From: Sphaerotilus sp.
GTDB taxonomy: Bacteria > Pseudomonadota > Gammaproteobacteria > Burkholderiales > Burkholderiaceae_C
Direction: 5' to 3'
Length of the DNA stretch: 44,613 nucleotides
Assembly: GCA_013299055.1 (NCBI GenBank)
Contig: JAAFKB010000025.1
Location: 1-44,613 of the forward strand
The notes below the pieces were generated by a model. The model made no database searches. It was not told the DNA's origin and was given only the letters and a program-made list of their open reading frames with translations. The position numbers and the translations under genes are program-made. Positions 15,081 to 27,278 of this stretch are shown piece after piece; the stretch's first letter is position 1; every line of letters starts with the position of its first letter.

Positions 15081-16080
15081 GGCGCGCCTGACGGTCACGG
15101 CGTGCGGCCCGCTGGTGTCGTACCAGGACGGCGGACGCTTCGGGATGCTGCGCTTCGGCGTGCCGGCGTCTGGCGCGATGGACCGGCTTGCCCATGCCGC
15201 CGCCCAGACCGCCCTCGGCCGCCCGGAAGGCGCCACCGCCATCGAGGTCTCGCTGGGCGGACTGGAGCTGGTCTGCGCGGTGGGCGAGGTGACATGCTGT
15301 GTCACGGGGGGCGGCTTCCAGGTCGTGCTGAACGGCGCCGTCGGCCCGGCGTGGTGCGTGCGGACGCTGCGGGCGGGTGACGTGCTGGCGATCCGGCCCG
15401 GCGCCTGGGGGAGCTGGGCGTGTCTGGCGTTCCTCGGGGAGCTGGTCTGTCCCTCGTGGGCGGGCAGCACGGCCACGCATGTGACATCGGGGCTGGGCGG
15501 CGGGCTGCTGGCGCGTGGCTCGACGGTCGTGGTGCGCGATCCGCAGGTGGCGACTGACCGCGAGGGGCTGCTGCCGGTGCCGGATCTGGCCCGCGCTCGC
15601 ACGCGGGCCCGCGTGGTGCTGGGACCGCAGACGGCGCGGTTCGAACCGGAGGCGGTGGCGACCTTCCTGTCCACGCGCTTTGCCGTCACGCCCGCCTGCG
15701 ACCGCATGGGCACGCGGCTGGCCGGCCCGGCGCTGCCGCTGCGCGAGGCGCTGTCGATCCCGTCGGAGCCGCTGGTGCGCGGGTCGGTCCAGGTCAACGG
15801 GGAGGGCGTGGCCTCGGTCCTGCTGGCCGACCACCAGACCACCGGCGGCTATCCGAAGATCGCGACCCTCCTGTCGTCGGACCTCGACGGCGTGGCGCAG
15901 CTGCGGCCCGGCGCTGCGCTGGCGTTCGAGGCGGTGACGGTGGAGGAGGGTGTCCGGATCGTGCGGGCACAGGCGCAGGTGCGGCGCGCTTGCCTGCAGG
16001 AGATGGCCCGGCCGCGTGGCGGGCTGGAGGCGCGGCTGTGGCAGGAGAACCTGGTGAGTGGAGTGGTCAATCTGCCGTGA
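15073..16080 (+). CDS. pxpC: 5-oxoprolinase subunit C
   Basis: A 335-residue biotin-dependent-carboxylase-like (KipA/PxpC) protein. Near the N-terminus SYQDGGRFGMLRFGVPASGAMD is the classic family signature, followed by ATAIEVSLGGLEL. A central region with DRMGTRLAGPALPL and the late block VQVNGEGVASVLLADHQTTGGYPKIA complete it. It is the last gene of the run; 37 bp separate it from the convergent paiB stop, with no clear terminator in the gap. Confidence 0.94.
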   Translation: MREARLTVTACGPLVSYQDGGRFGMLRFGVPASGAMDRLAHAAAQTALGRPEGATAIEVSLGGLELVCAVGEVTCCVTGGGFQVVLNGAVGPAWCVRTLRAGDVLAIRPGAWGSWACLAFLGELVCPSWAGSTATHVTSGLGGGLLARGSTVVVRDPQVATDREGLLPVPDLARARTRARVVLGPQTARFEPEAVATFLSTRFAVTPACDRMGTRLAGPALPLREALSIPSEPLVRGSVQVNGEGVASVLLADHQTTGGYPKIATLLSSDLDGVAQLRPGAALAFEAVTVEEGVRIVRAQAQVRRACLQEMARPRGGLEARLWQENLVSGVVNLP

Positions 16081-16117
16081 TCTTCGGCGCCTTGAAGGTC
16101 GCTGCGGGCGGGCCTGG

Positions 16118-16759
16118 TCAGCGCGGTGTGTCGCCGACCGAGCGCATCCGCTGCGCCAGTGCGCCATGGCCACGTTCGGCGAGCGTGGCCGCTGCCTGCT
16201 GCCGGTCGTGCGCCTCCTTGTTCTGGCTGAGCTTGGCCTTGCCCACCAGCGAGGTGAGCGGGATCTCGATGCCGACGATGCGGCTGAGCATGTCGTCGAG
16301 GTAGTCGGCCGGCGCCTGCGACATCTTCCACGGCACGGGCTCGCCGATCGCCTGCTCGTGGTGCCGCGTCAGCCGGGCGACGAGGCCGCGCAGGAAGCGC
16401 ACGTCGTCTCGCACCGTCAGCGTGCCGTGGGCGTGGACGACCTCGTAGTTCCAGGTCGGCACCTGGCGATGCGCCTCGTGCTTGCTGGGATACCAGTTGG
16501 GCGAGAGGTAGCCCTCGGCGCCCCGGAAGATCACCAGCACGGGCGTGCCGGTCGGGCAGCGTTGCCACAGCGGGTTGGCACGGGCGACATGGGCCAGCAG
16601 CGTACCGTGCGGGCCCGTGTCGGGGTCGAATGCGAACGGGATGTGGTCGGCGTCCAGTCCGTCGGGGCCGTGGGTGATGAGGGCGCCGAGCGGGTGTGCC
16701 GCGATGAGACGGTGCAGCGCGGCGGGGCGGGGTTCGGCGAAGTGGGTGGGGGTGTACAC
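16118..16759 (-). CDS. paiB: FMN-binding protein of the PaiB family
   Basis: A 213-residue PaiB-like protein: the split-barrel FMN-binding fold with HPLGALITH, HIPFAF, GTLLAHVARANP and YLSPNWYPSKHEAHRQVPTWNYEVVHAHG. In Bacillus, PaiB affects protease and sporulation genes, but in proteobacteria the role is not established; flavin binding is the safer statement. It begins with GTG only 7 bp after the panC stop, so it probably shares the panB-panC transcript. No link to pantothenate synthesis is known. Confidence 0.88.
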   Translation of the reverse strand: MYTPTHFAEPRPAALHRLIAAHPLGALITHGPDGLDADHIPFAFDPDTGPHGTLLAHVARANPLWQRCPTGTPVLVIFRGAEGYLSPNWYPSKHEAHRQVPTWNYEVVHAHGTLTVRDDVRFLRGLVARLTRHHEQAIGEPVPWKMSQAPADYLDDMLSRIVGIEIPLTSLVGKAKLSQNKEAHDRQQAAATLAERGHGALAQRMRSVGDTPR

Positions 16760-16766
16760 CGCAGGC

Positions 16767-18504
<1,738 letters not shown>

Positions 18505-18643
18505 GCGGGTCTCCTGGCGAAATTATTCGGACGCGACCCCCCATTTTCGTGAGGTCTGAGGCATTCTAGTCAGCCTTGTTGCAGTGCAGCAGTGGTACTT
18601 TCCGATGCTCGCCGATTTTCACCCACCGCCTGATGATCCCATC

Positions 18644-19252
18644 ATGACCGTCGATAAGCCTTTCGCTCCTGCGTGTGACCGCAACCGGGCACCGATCCTG
18701 GCGGTGTTGCGGACCTTGCTGGCCGAGCGGCGCACGGTGCTGGAAATCGGCAGTGGCACGGGGCAGCACGCGGCGCATTTTGCCGCTGCGCTGCCGCACC
18801 TGCGCTGGCAGACCTCGGATGTGCGGGCTGCGCTGCCGGGCATCTGCCTGTGGCTGGCGGATGCGGCGCTGCCGAACACGCCCGCGCCGATCTGTCTGGA
18901 TGTGGAAGGCGTGTGGCCGGCGGTGCAACACGACGCTGTCTACAGCGCCAACACGCTGCACATCCTGTCGTGGGCGCAGGTGCAGGCGTTCTTTGACGGG
19001 GTGGGCCGCGTGCTGGCGCCGGGCGGCGTGCTCACGGTCTACGGCCCCTTCAAGTACCAGGGCGAGCACACCAGTCCGAGCAACGCAGCCTTCGACGCCA
19101 CCCTGCGTGCCGCTGATCCCCAGCGCGGAGTGCGGGACTTCGAGGCCGTCCATGCGCTGGCGCGCGAGGTGGGACTGGTGCTGGTGGAAGACCGCGCCAT
19201 GCCGGCCAACAACCGCTGCGTGAGCTGGCGCCGCGCCGAGCCGGCGGCCTGA
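18644..19252 (+). CDS. DUF938 family SAM-dependent methyltransferase
   Basis: A 202-residue class I methyltransferase-like protein. SAM motif I is VLEIGSGTGQHAAHFA; the family start DKPFAPACDRNRAPIL and the blocks YSANTLHILSW, LTVYGPFKY and SPSNAAFDATLRAADP identify DUF938. The substrate is not known. In-frame starts exist at 18584 (GTG) and 18605 (ATG), but the family normally begins just before DKPF, so I chose 18644. It is divergent from panB and converges with the next hydrolase, 13 bp between stops. Confidence 0.88.
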   Translation: MTVDKPFAPACDRNRAPILAVLRTLLAERRTVLEIGSGTGQHAAHFAAALPHLRWQTSDVRAALPGICLWLADAALPNTPAPICLDVEGVWPAVQHDAVYSANTLHILSWAQVQAFFDGVGRVLAPGGVLTVYGPFKYQGEHTSPSNAAFDATLRAADPQRGVRDFEAVHALAREVGLVLVEDRAMPANNRCVSWRRAEPAA

Positions 19253-19265
19253 CGGGCTCGGCTGC

Positions 19266-20069
19266 TCAGCGGCCCAGCATCGCCAGCACTTGCGCGGCCG
19301 TCTCCTGCGGCTTTTCCAGCGCGAACAGGTGCGTCCCCTCGATCCACGCGAAGCGATCACGCACCAGCGCCCTGGTCGCGGCCAGCCCGACCTGCCGCAC
19401 CTCGCGTGACTGCGTGCCGGCCACGAAGGACACCGGGCACTTCGGCGGATGCCGGCGCAGCACGTCGCCCAGGTTGTGCGCGAGCGTGTTGTAGATATGC
19501 GCCTCCACCTGCCGATCGAAGGCGAGCTGCACGCCCCCCTGCGGCGCTGCGGCCGGCACCAGCCCGGCACGCAGGTAGTCCTCCAGACACTGCGGATCCC
19601 AGCGCGCGAAGACATGCTTGGCCGCGAAGAACGCGCGCGCCTCGTCCACCGAGTCCCAGTGGTGGCGCCGACGTGCCGCGACCTTGCCGGGCGAGACGCG
19701 CTGGATCAGCCGCGTCGCCTTGGCCACCTGCACGCTGTGCGCCTTCCAGCCCGTGAGGATGGGTGAGTCCAGCAGCACCACGGCGCGTGCCAGATCCGGC
19801 CGCTTCAGCGCCGCCTTCAGGCTGAGGAAGCCGCCCAGCGAATGCCCGACCAACGCCACCGGAGCCCCCACGGCCAGCCCGTCCACGAAGTCGATGAGCT
19901 GGTCGCGCAGCCGCGGCCAGTTGCTCGTGACCGGGTAACGCGGGTCGTGGCCGAACTGCTCCACCGCCTCGACACGCCAGCCTGCCGTCCGCCAATGCGC
20001 GAAGAGCTGCGCGTAGGTGCCGGCGGGGAAGCTGTTGCCATGGCTGAAAACGATGACACCGGGCTGCAT
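19266..20069 (-). CDS. Alpha/beta hydrolase
   Basis: A 267-residue alpha/beta hydrolase without signal peptide. The oxyanion-loop region VIVFSHGNSFPAG comes first, the nucleophile elbow is GHSLGG (Ser about residue 98), and the last His is probably in EGTHLFALE. There is no lid or family motif pointing to a substrate. The gene is 19 bp downstream of the Anbu stop and may be part of that transcript. It could be an esterase or thioesterase; I cannot say more. Confidence 0.85.
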   Translation of the reverse strand: MQPGVIVFSHGNSFPAGTYAQLFAHWRTAGWRVEAVEQFGHDPRYPVTSNWPRLRDQLIDFVDGLAVGAPVALVGHSLGGFLSLKAALKRPDLARAVVLLDSPILTGWKAHSVQVAKATRLIQRVSPGKVAARRRHHWDSVDEARAFFAAKHVFARWDPQCLEDYLRAGLVPAAAPQGGVQLAFDRQVEAHIYNTLAHNLGDVLRRHPPKCPVSFVAGTQSREVRQVGLAATRALVRDRFAWIEGTHLFALEKPQETAAQVLAMLGR

Positions 20070-20088
20070 GGGCGAGGTTCCTGTCGGG

Positions 20089-20916
20089 TCAGACGATGCG
20101 CTCGCCGGGGTGGGTGATCTTGCGCATGGCCTCGTGGCGGGCGGAGGGCTGCATCAGCGGGAACTCGGCGGCATCGCCGTTCCACGCCGGGTCGTCGATG
20201 CCCTCGAACACCTCGCGCAGGCGCTGGCCCCAGGTGTCGTGGATCATCTTGAAGTACGGGTTCTTGTCGTCGATGCAGACGATGCGGTCGGCCTTCAGCT
20301 CGCCGTCGCGGTAGACCAGCAGGTCCAGCGGCAGCCCGACCGAGAGGTTCGACTTCAGCGTCGAGTCCATCGACACCAGCGCGCATTTGGCGGCCTCGTC
20401 GAGCGGGGTGTCGGGGGTGAGCACGCGGTCGAGGATGGGCTTGCCGTACTTGGACTCGCCGACCTGGAAGAAGCAGGTCTCGCGGGTGGCCTCGATGAAG
20501 TTGCCGGCCGAATAGACCAGGAACAGCCGCATCGCTTCGCCTGCGATCTGGCCGCCGAAGATCATCGAGCAGTTGAAGTCGATGCCGGCGTTCTGGAGCG
20601 CCTTGCCGTCGGTCTCGTAGACGCGCCGCACTGCCGAGCCGAGCACGCGGGTGGCGTCGAACATGCTCCTGGCGTTCCAGATGGTGATGGGTTCGCCGCC
20701 GTCGGCTGCGGGGATCTTCTCGGTCTGCAGGATCTCGCGCACGCACTGCGAGATGCTCAGGTTGCCGGCCGACAGCAGCACCATGGAGCGGTCGCCGGCC
20801 TTCTCGTAGACCATCATCTTGCGGAAGGTGCTGATCGCGTCGAGCCCCGCGTTGGTGCGTGAATCGGAGAGGAACACGAGACCGGCGTTCAACCGGATGC
20901 CGACACAGTACGTCAT
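20089..20916 (-). CDS. anbu: Anbu, ancestral beta-subunit proteasome-like peptidase
   Basis: A 275-residue Ntn-hydrolase of the Anbu (proteasome-type, HslV-related) family. Removal of Met1 exposes Thr as nucleophile (M-T-YCVGIRL); Asp18 in [10 protein letters not shown] and Lys33 in TFRKM are the expected partners. The longer C-terminal part, with [12 protein letters not shown], sets it apart from HslV. Known Anbu proteins assemble into rings or open helices of uncertain substrate. The usual neighbours (alpha-E/DUF403, circularly permuted ATP-grasp, transglutaminase-like genes) are absent from this window. Its ATG overlaps the mutS stop (ATGA). Confidence 0.92.
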   Translation of the reverse strand: MTYCVGIRLNAGLVFLSDSRTNAGLDAISTFRKMMVYEKAGDRSMVLLSAGNLSISQCVREILQTEKIPAADGGEPITIWNARSMFDATRVLGSAVRRVYETDGKALQNAGIDFNCSMIFGGQIAGEAMRLFLVYSAGNFIEATRETCFFQVGESKYGKPILDRVLTPDTPLDEAAKCALVSMDSTLKSNLSVGLPLDLLVYRDGELKADRIVCIDDKNPYFKMIHDTWGQRLREVFEGIDDPAWNGDAAEFPLMQPSARHEAMRKITHPGERIV

Positions 20917-23558
20917 GGGGTGCGGGTGGCGAGAGCCTGGAGTTGATAGAGCGCGTCGAGCGCGGAACGAGGGGTGAGCGTATCAGGGTCGAGTGCGCGC
21001 AAGGCTTGCAGCACCTCGGCGGCGAGCGGGTCCGTCGGCACCGGCGCAACAGCCGGCGGCGGGGCCAGCGGAGCCGGTTCCGGCTCGGGCGCCGGGGCGA
21101 ACAGGTCGATCTGCGACTCGCCCGCGTGCTGCTGCGCTTCGAGCGTGTCGAGTGTCTGCCGCGCCTGCCGCAGGACGGCCGCCGGCATCCCCGCCAGCCG
21201 TGCCACCTGCACGCCGTAGCTGCGGCTGGCCGGCCCCGGCTCGATCGCGTGCAGGAAGACGATGTCGTCGCCCGACTCCGCCGCCGAGACGTGCATGTTC
21301 ACCGCGTGGCGGTGGCGGGTCGGGAACTCGGTCAGCTCGAAGTAGTGGGTGGCGAACAGGGTGAAGGCGCGGTTGCGGTCGTGCAGGTGGGTGGCGATCG
21401 AACCCGCCAGCGCGAGGCCGTCGAAGGTCGAGGTGCCGCGGCCGATCTCGTCCATCAGCACCAGCGAGTGCTCGGTGGCGCTGTGCAGGATGGCGGCGCC
21501 CTCGGTCATCTCCAGCATGAAGGTGGATTGCGCATTCGCCAGGTCGTCCGCGGCGCCGATGCGGGTGTGGATCGCGTCGATCGGCCCGAGGCGGCAGCGC
21601 GCAGCCGGCACGTAGGAGCCGACCGCTGCCAGCAGCGCGGTGAGCGCCACCTGCCGCATGAACGTGCTCTTGCCGCCCATGTTCGGGCCGGTGAGGATGA
21701 CCATGCGCCGCGCCGAGTCGAGCCGGCAGTCGTTGGCGATGAAATTGCCGCCACCGGTTTCGGCCAGCCGCGCCTCGACGACCGGGTGGCGGCCTTGTTC
21801 GATGTCGAGGCACGGGTGCGCGACGAACTCGGGCGCGCACCAGTTCAGCGTCTGCGCCCGCTCGGCCAGGGCGGCGAGCGCGTCGAGGCTGGCCAGCGCC
21901 CGGCCGAGTTCGGACAGCGGGTTCAGGTGCGGGATCAGTGCGTCGAGTACCTGCTCGTACAGCCATTTTTCGCGTGACAGCGAGCGTTCCTGGGCTGACA
22001 GCGCCTTGTCCTCGAATGCCTTCAGCTCGGGTGTGATGTAACGCTCGGCGTTTTTCAGCGTCTGGCGGCGCTGGTAGTCGAGCGGCACCTTGTCCACCTG
22101 GCCGGTGGTGACCTCGATGTAGAAGCCGTGGACCTTGTTGTACTGCACACGCAGGTTCTGGATGCCGGTGCGCGCCCGCTCGCGGGTTTCGAGGTCGAGC
22201 AGGAAGGTGTCGCAGTTCGTCGCGATGGCGCGCAACTCGTCCAGCGCCGGATCGAACCCGCTGGCGATCACGCCCCCATCGCGCAGCAGAACGGCCGGCT
22301 CTTCGGCGATGGCGCGGGTCAGCAGATCGGCGATGGCAGCGTCTGGGGTCAGCGCGGCGAGCATCGCTTTCAGCAGCGGAGCTTCATCCGGCACGCGGCG
22401 GCGCAGATCGGGCAGTGTCGCCAGCGTCTCGCGCAGACCGGCGAGTTCACGCGGCCGGACCTGGCGCAGCGCCGTGCGGGCGGTGATGCGCTGCACGTCG
22501 CTCACATGGCGCAGGGCATCGCGCAGCGGCTCGGCGGCGTGGGCGTCGATCAGCGCGGCGATGGCACCGTGGCGGCGGCGGGCGACGGTGCGCTCGCGCA
22601 TCGGGTGGGTCAGCCACTGCCGCAGCGCGCGGCTGCCCATGCCGGTGCGGCAGGTGTCGAGCAGGGACAGCAACGTCGGCGCCGGCTCGCCGCGCAGCGT
22701 CTGCGTCAGTTCGAGGTTGCGGTGTGTCGCGGGCGGCAGCTCCAGCAGCTCGCTGGCACGCTCCACCGTCAGCGCGTTGACGTGCGACAGCGCCCGGCCC
22801 TGCGTGTGTTCGGCGTAGCCCAGCAGCGCGGCGGCGGCAGCGTGCGCGGCGTGCAGATCCTGCGCGTTGAAGCCGGCGAGGTGCGCGACCTTCAACTGCT
22901 CGCGCAGCTTGCGCTCGCCGAGCGCCGGGTCGAACTGCCAGTGCGGCCGGCCAATCACCGGCACGGTGAGCTGGCGCAGCGCGGCGGGACGTTTCTCGGC
23001 ATTCAGCTCGCCACTGACCAGCACCTCGGCAGGCGACAGGCGGGCCAGCCAGGCGCCGAGTTCACGCTCGCTGCACTCCGTCAACCCAAGCTGTCCGCTG
23101 GCGAGCGCCAGCCACGCCAGACCGAACACCTGCGCCGCCCCGCTGCCGCGCACGGCCAGCGCCAGCAGCCGGGTGTCCTCGCGTTCGCTGAGCAGCTCGG
23201 TGTCGGTGATCGTGCCCGGTGTGACCACGCGCACCACCTTGCGCTCGACCGGCCCCTTGCTTGCGCCGACCTCGCCGACCTGCTCCGCGATCGCCACCGA
23301 CTCGCCCATGCGGATCAGCTTGGCCAGATAACTTTCAAGCGCCTGTACCGGCACACCCGCCATCACCACCGGCTCGCCCGCGCTCTGGCCGCGGGTGGTG
23401 ATCGTGATGTCGAGCAGGCGGTGGGCTTTGCGGGCGTCGTCGAAGAAGACTTCGTAGAAGTCGCCCATCCGGTAGAACAGGAGCGTGTCGGGGAAGTCGG
23501 CCTTGAGGCCCCGGTACTGCTGCATCATGGGGGTGTGCGGTAGGGTGGCTGCTTGCAT
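20913..23558 (-). CDS. mutS: DNA mismatch repair ATPase MutS
   Basis: An 881-residue MutS. The mismatch-reading Phe-x-Glu is GDFYE (Phe34, Glu36). The connector, lever and clamp domains follow. The ATPase has Walker [10 protein letters not shown] (about 623-631), [12 protein letters not shown] and [11 protein letters not shown] Pro/Ala-rich linker leads to a short C-terminal helix. Two starts are possible: ATG 23558, overlapping the restriction gene stop by one base (TGATG), and ATG 23528 at MMQQYRG; family alignments accept either. Overlaps on both sides place it in the middle of a tightly packed minus-strand run. Confidence 0.96.
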   Translation of the reverse strand: MQAATLPHTPMMQQYRGLKADFPDTLLFYRMGDFYEVFFDDARKAHRLLDITITTRGQSAGEPVVMAGVPVQALESYLAKLIRMGESVAIAEQVGEVGASKGPVERKVVRVVTPGTITDTELLSEREDTRLLALAVRGSGAAQVFGLAWLALASGQLGLTECSERELGAWLARLSPAEVLVSGELNAEKRPAALRQLTVPVIGRPHWQFDPALGERKLREQLKVAHLAGFNAQDLHAAHAAAAALLGYAEHTQGRALSHVNALTVERASELLELPPATHRNLELTQTLRGEPAPTLLSLLDTCRTGMGSRALRQWLTHPMRERTVARRRHGAIAALIDAHAAEPLRDALRHVSDVQRITARTALRQVRPRELAGLRETLATLPDLRRRVPDEAPLLKAMLAALTPDAAIADLLTRAIAEEPAVLLRDGGVIASGFDPALDELRAIATNCDTFLLDLETRERARTGIQNLRVQYNKVHGFYIEVTTGQVDKVPLDYQRRQTLKNAERYITPELKAFEDKALSAQERSLSREKWLYEQVLDALIPHLNPLSELGRALASLDALAALAERAQTLNWCAPEFVAHPCLDIEQGRHPVVEARLAETGGGNFIANDCRLDSARRMVILTGPNMGGKSTFMRQVALTALLAAVGSYVPAARCRLGPIDAIHTRIGAADDLANAQSTFMLEMTEGAAILHSATEHSLVLMDEIGRGTSTFDGLALAGSIATHLHDRNRAFTLFATHYFELTEFPTRHRHAVNMHVSAAESGDDIVFLHAIEPGPASRSYGVQVARLAGMPAAVLRQARQTLDTLEAQQHAGESQIDLFAPAPEPEPAPLAPPPAVAPVPTDPLAAEVLQALRALDPDTLTPRSALDALYQLQALATRTP

Positions 23559-24292
23559 CACAGGGCAGCGCAGGTGGCGATGTGTCCGGCCAGAGAGGCC
23601 ACGAAGGACCGCAGGCCCGTCATGGCCGACAACTCTGCATATTCCCCGTCAGCCACCGCCGAGCGTGGTGTAGCGAGGACGGCGGCTGATGTATAGAGCT
23701 GTTCCCGGACGAGCTTCTGGCACAGGACATCGTAGCGTTGCAGGTACGAAACCCCGGAAAATTCGGGAAACACCGGAAAATGGGGCGACGAATCGCGGAC
23801 AGCCGACCTTGAACCGGGTGCGTCCTCGACCACCATGAGCCAACCGACAAAGGGCCGCTCCTGCTGCCCGAAGGCTCCTTCCCGGTAAGCGGTCCAGAGG
23901 TCGTGCGACGTGCCGATGGCTTCTTCCGTCCGGTTGTTGAAATTGTTGCCGAAGGATGGACCGACATGGCTTTTGAACTCCACGGCGGCCACCAGTCGGC
24001 TCTGGTCGATCACCAGCAGATCCCACAACTTGGTCGGGCGGAAATAGCCCGGCAATGTCAGCACGGCACGGTGGTTATGGATCTGCGCTTCGGGCAGGCC
24101 GTTGGCCCTGACCAACTCGGTCACCAGGTTCGAAAAGCCATCCATGTTCTTGCCACCGGTCACGCCAGCCCGCTCACCCTGGTCGGACTTGCCCGCTATG
24201 GCCTGCTTCTGGCGGGCATCCTCGCGGGTTTGCCAGAATGCCTTGATGGCGTCGCGGGCCTTTTGTTCGTGGTCGCAGAGGTTCAGTGCCAT
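23558..24292 (-). CDS. Type II restriction endonuclease, PaeR7I/XhoI family
   Basis: A 244-residue protein closely following PaeR7I (246 aa), which cuts CTCGAG. Diagnostic stretches are [55 protein letters not shown] and [13 protein letters not shown]. The PD-(D/E)xK core is Asp91 in KLWDLL and Glu105-x-Lys107 in VEFKS. It lies 32 bp downstream of its methylase, and its TGA shares a base with the mutS ATG. The gene looks lower in G+C than its neighbours, consistent with transfer. Full length and intact motifs suggest it is active. Confidence 0.93.
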   Translation of the reverse strand: MALNLCDHEQKARDAIKAFWQTREDARQKQAIAGKSDQGERAGVTGGKNMDGFSNLVTELVRANGLPEAQIHNHRAVLTLPGYFRPTKLWDLLVIDQSRLVAAVEFKSHVGPSFGNNFNNRTEEAIGTSHDLWTAYREGAFGQQERPFVGWLMVVEDAPGSRSAVRDSSPHFPVFPEFSGVSYLQRYDVLCQKLVREQLYTSAAVLATPRSAVADGEYAELSAMTGLRSFVASLAGHIATCAAL

Positions 24293-24324
24293 GGACAGCG
24301 GTGCTTTCTGGGTGCAGGTGGGTG

Positions 24325-26025
24325 TCAGCCTTGGGCCAACAGGTGAATCTCGGCAGGCGTCAACTCGTAGAGTTCGCATGCCGCCTGGTCGCAGGCGGCC
24401 AGATCCAGGGCCACGGCGGCCTGTGCCAGCTTGGTGCGCATCGGTGTGGACACGGAACTCCACCGGGGTAGTCGAATGCGCCGCAGATACTGGGCTTGGT
24501 AGCGCAGGAACCCGCCTTGCATCGTCGTCGAATACGCCGTGATGAACTGTCGCGTTACACAGGACAGGAGCACTGCTTGCAAGGCCCGCAACTCCCACTC
24601 CTCGGAAACCATGAAATAAAGGTTGTGGTGCGGGTAGAGCCAGCCGTCCTCGAACACCACATGGGCCGAGCCCTTGATGTCCGGGATCAGCAGTTTGGGC
24701 CGCATCGCCAGCGCGGGCGTGATGCGGTCGATGGTGCGGTACCAGTTTGCCGGCGATTTCTGGGCCACATGGCGCCGGGCGATGACTTCGCGGTGGTGTT
24801 CGAGGTGGGTGCGCAGCTTGGGGTAGCGGGAGAGATCCGCCAGTCGGCCATCGTCCTCGAAGGGGTTGATCACCCCCAACCCGCGCCAGCGCACGACACC
24901 GCTGGCGATGTCCTTGGTGGTGACCAGCGGCAGCTTGCGGCTGGGTTCCACGTCCAGTTCTTCCATGAGGCCGATGAAGGCTTTGTCCGCCCCGGTCGCC
25001 ACACCGATCCCGACTTTGCAGCCCGCTTCTTCCAAGGTCGGGAACAGGGCTTCCAGGCGGCGCAGCAGGGCGCGTTGATCCGATGAACTCAACACCCACG
25101 GCCCGTCGCCTGTGCTCACCCGTTCGAGCAGCGACACACCGAGTTCAGGGCATGGTTGGCCTTGGCGCAATGCCTGGGCAAGCTGCGCGAGCCTGGCTGC
25201 TTCGATTTCGGGCCGTGCGGCGACCAGGGTGGTGCTTGGGGGCGCTTTCTCGATGAGCGTGATGGCGGGGTAGGCGATCACGTCGGTGTCGAAGGCCGGG
25301 GTGCCCACCATGTCCACATAGGCCCGCAGGTGAAAGCCTTCGGCCACCTTGGCCCGCAGGGGCCGGCCGTACTGGTTCTTGGTCCAGCGGTCGGCGCAGA
25401 TGAACGCAAGCTGGCCGTGTTCAGCCAGCAGATTGAGCGAACGCTCGATGAACGGAACGTAGAGGTCGGCCCGGTCGTAGAGCGTGGTGTAGCGCTTGCG
25501 GTACTGCGCCAGCAGCGCGGCGGGGATCAGTTCCTGGCGCACATACGGCGGATTGCCCACCACGACATCGAAGTGACCCGGCATCGGTGAGAGCAGGAAA
25601 TCGGCGCAGACCAGCCACGCTGAGGCTAAGCGAGCACATTCAGTTGCCCCCAGCCCGAACTCGGATAGGAGCGAGTGGAGCTTGGCCTGCGTTGCATTGA
25701 AGGTGCCACGATGCAATTCGACCGCCCGGATGCAATCGGCCAAATCCCCCAGGTGGTTGGCTGATTGAACCCGCATCATCAGCCGGCGCACCGCTGCCAG
25801 CAGGAATTCACCGCCGCCAAACGACGGTTCGAGGAGCCTCATGCGGTACAGCGGCTGGTTCTGCGTGTAGCCGACAAGGTCCAGCATGAAGTCCACGACT
25901 TCGCGGCGCGTGTAGACCGCCCCGCGTTGGTCCGCGCTGGCATCATGGGTGAGTTGCTGGAGGGCCTCGGCGATGGGGCAGAACCCGTCCAGCGAGGGTT
26001 GGTCCATCAGCAGCGCATGAGCCAT
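24325..26025 (-). CDS. N6-adenine DNA methyltransferase, M.PaeR7I type
   Basis: A 566-residue amino-methyltransferase. SAM motif I is [11 protein letters not shown] (residues 64-74), catalytic motif IV is VVVGNPPY (Asn158 to Tyr161), and a long C-terminal region acts as target recognition domain. Order motif I before NPPY marks the gamma class, as in M.PaeR7I. It should protect CTCGAG sites by adenine methylation. ATG 26025 has GGAG 8 bp upstream; a GTG at 26034 is less likely. It begins 17 bp after suhB and precedes the endonuclease, so protection is made first. Confidence 0.9.
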   Translation of the reverse strand: MAHALLMDQPSLDGFCPIAEALQQLTHDASADQRGAVYTRREVVDFMLDLVGYTQNQPLYRMRLLEPSFGGGEFLLAAVRRLMMRVQSANHLGDLADCIRAVELHRGTFNATQAKLHSLLSEFGLGATECARLASAWLVCADFLLSPMPGHFDVVVGNPPYVRQELIPAALLAQYRKRYTTLYDRADLYVPFIERSLNLLAEHGQLAFICADRWTKNQYGRPLRAKVAEGFHLRAYVDMVGTPAFDTDVIAYPAITLIEKAPPSTTLVAARPEIEAARLAQLAQALRQGQPCPELGVSLLERVSTGDGPWVLSSSDQRALLRRLEALFPTLEEAGCKVGIGVATGADKAFIGLMEELDVEPSRKLPLVTTKDIASGVVRWRGLGVINPFEDDGRLADLSRYPKLRTHLEHHREVIARRHVAQKSPANWYRTIDRITPALAMRPKLLIPDIKGSAHVVFEDGWLYPHHNLYFMVSEEWELRALQAVLLSCVTRQFITAYSTTMQGGFLRYQAQYLRRIRLPRWSSVSTPMRTKLAQAAVALDLAACDQAACELYELTPAEIHLLAQG

Positions 26026-26042
26026 GTCATCCACTCCGCCAC

Positions 26043-27278
26043 TCAGAACGGCGCGTCGTCACCACGGCGCCCACGCTTGCGCTCCGGCGCTGGCTCTTCC
26101 TTCGGCGGCATGTCTTCCTTCTTGATCCGCGTCGGCTTGCGGATCGTCACGACCGGGGCGGGGGCGGCATCGGCGTCGGGCATCGGCTCGAAGGCGGCGG
26201 CCAGCGCAGCGGCCGGGGAGAGCGGAATGTCGAATGCAGGCTTCTCGGCAGCCTGCTCCGCAGCTTCCTCGGCGGCGAGTTCAGCCACCAGCTCGGGCTG
26301 CGTCTCGGCAATGAACACGTCCAGCGGGGTCAGTGTGGAGCTGCTGCTGGCCGGGGCGATGGCGTCCACGCCGGTCGCAGGGATCTTGGCACGGACCTTG
26401 GCGGTGCGGGCCTTGGGGGCCGCGGGTGCCGGTGCGGCCGCGGTGGGGGCTGCATCGTCTGCCGTGAGGATGCGGGTGTACGGCGCCAGCACCGGCACGA
26501 GCTGGGCGTAGATCTTGGGCGAGCCCGCCAGGATCTCGCGCTGGTACAGGAAGTCCGCTTCGCCCGTGAGGTTGCCGACCAGCCCGCCCGCTTCCGACAC
26601 GATCAGCGAGCCGGCGGCCACGTCCCAGGGGCTCAGGCCGGTCTCGAAGAAGGCGTCGTACCAGCCCGCGGCCACGTAGCACAGGTCGAGTGCCGCCGCC
26701 CCCGGACGGCGCAGACCCGCGCACAGCGGCATCAGGTCTTCCATCATCTTCAGGTAACGCTTGAAGTTGTCGCCCTTGCGGAAGGGAAATCCCGTGCCGA
26801 TCAGCGCATCGGCCAGCCGGGTGCGCTTGGACACCCGCAGCCGCTTGTCGTTGAGGAAGGCGCCGCGGCCCTTGGTGGCGTAGAACAGGTCGTTGCGTGT
26901 CGGATCGTAGACGACAGCCTGTTCGACCTTGCCCTTGAACGCCAGCGCGATCGACACCGCGTACTGCGGGAAGCCGTGGATGAAGTTGGTGGTGCCGTCG
27001 AGCGGGTCGATGATCCAGACGTACTCGCTGGTCTGCGAACCCATGGCGCGTCCCGATTCCTCGGCCAGGATCGCATGGTCGGGGTAGGCGGTCAGCAGGG
27101 TCTCGATGATGGCGCGCTCGGCCGCCTGATCGACCTCGGTGACGAAGTCGTTCGGCCCCTTGCTGGTGACGGTCAGACGGTCGACGTCCAGACTGGCCCG
27201 GTTGATGATCGCCCCCGCGGTGCGTGCGGCCTTGATGGCGATGTTGAGCATGGGGTGCAAGGTGGATTGCTGCGACAT
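26043..27278 (-). CDS. suhB: Inositol-1-monophosphatase family protein SuhB, with long C-terminal tail
   Basis: Residues 1-270 are a complete IMPase: [19 protein letters not shown], the [10 protein letters not shown] block and WDVAAG hold the Mg ligands. SuhB also acts in rRNA transcription antitermination with Nus factors in E. coli. Residues from about 272 to 411 form an unusual Ala/Pro/Glu-rich, probably disordered tail that ends in a basic and acidic patch ([19 protein letters not shown], then RRGDDAPF). Common family length is 260-320 residues. The gene is divergent from trmJ, a neighbour it keeps in many proteobacteria, with 156 bp between the two starts. Confidence 0.94.
   Translation of the reverse strand: MSQQSTLHPMLNIAIKAARTAGAIINRASLDVDRLTVTSKGPNDFVTEVDQAAERAIIETLLTAYPDHAILAEESGRAMGSQTSEYVWIIDPLDGTTNFIHGFPQYAVSIALAFKGKVEQAVVYDPTRNDLFYATKGRGAFLNDKRLRVSKRTRLADALIGTGFPFRKGDNFKRYLKMMEDLMPLCAGLRRPGAAALDLCYVAAGWYDAFFETGLSPWDVAAGSLIVSEAGGLVGNLTGEADFLYQREILAGSPKIYAQLVPVLAPYTRILTADDAAPTAAAPAPAAPKARTAKVRAKIPATGVDAIAPASSSSTLTPLDVFIAETQPELVAELAAEEAAEQAAEKPAFDIPLSPAAALAAAFEPMPDADAAPAPVVTIRKPTRIKKEDMPPKEEPAPERKRGRRGDDAPF

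Noticed and set aside
18584-18643. GTG 18584 or ATG 18605 as start of the DUF938 gene
   Set aside because: The added residues do not resemble the family, which begins just before DKPF; ATG 18644 fits.
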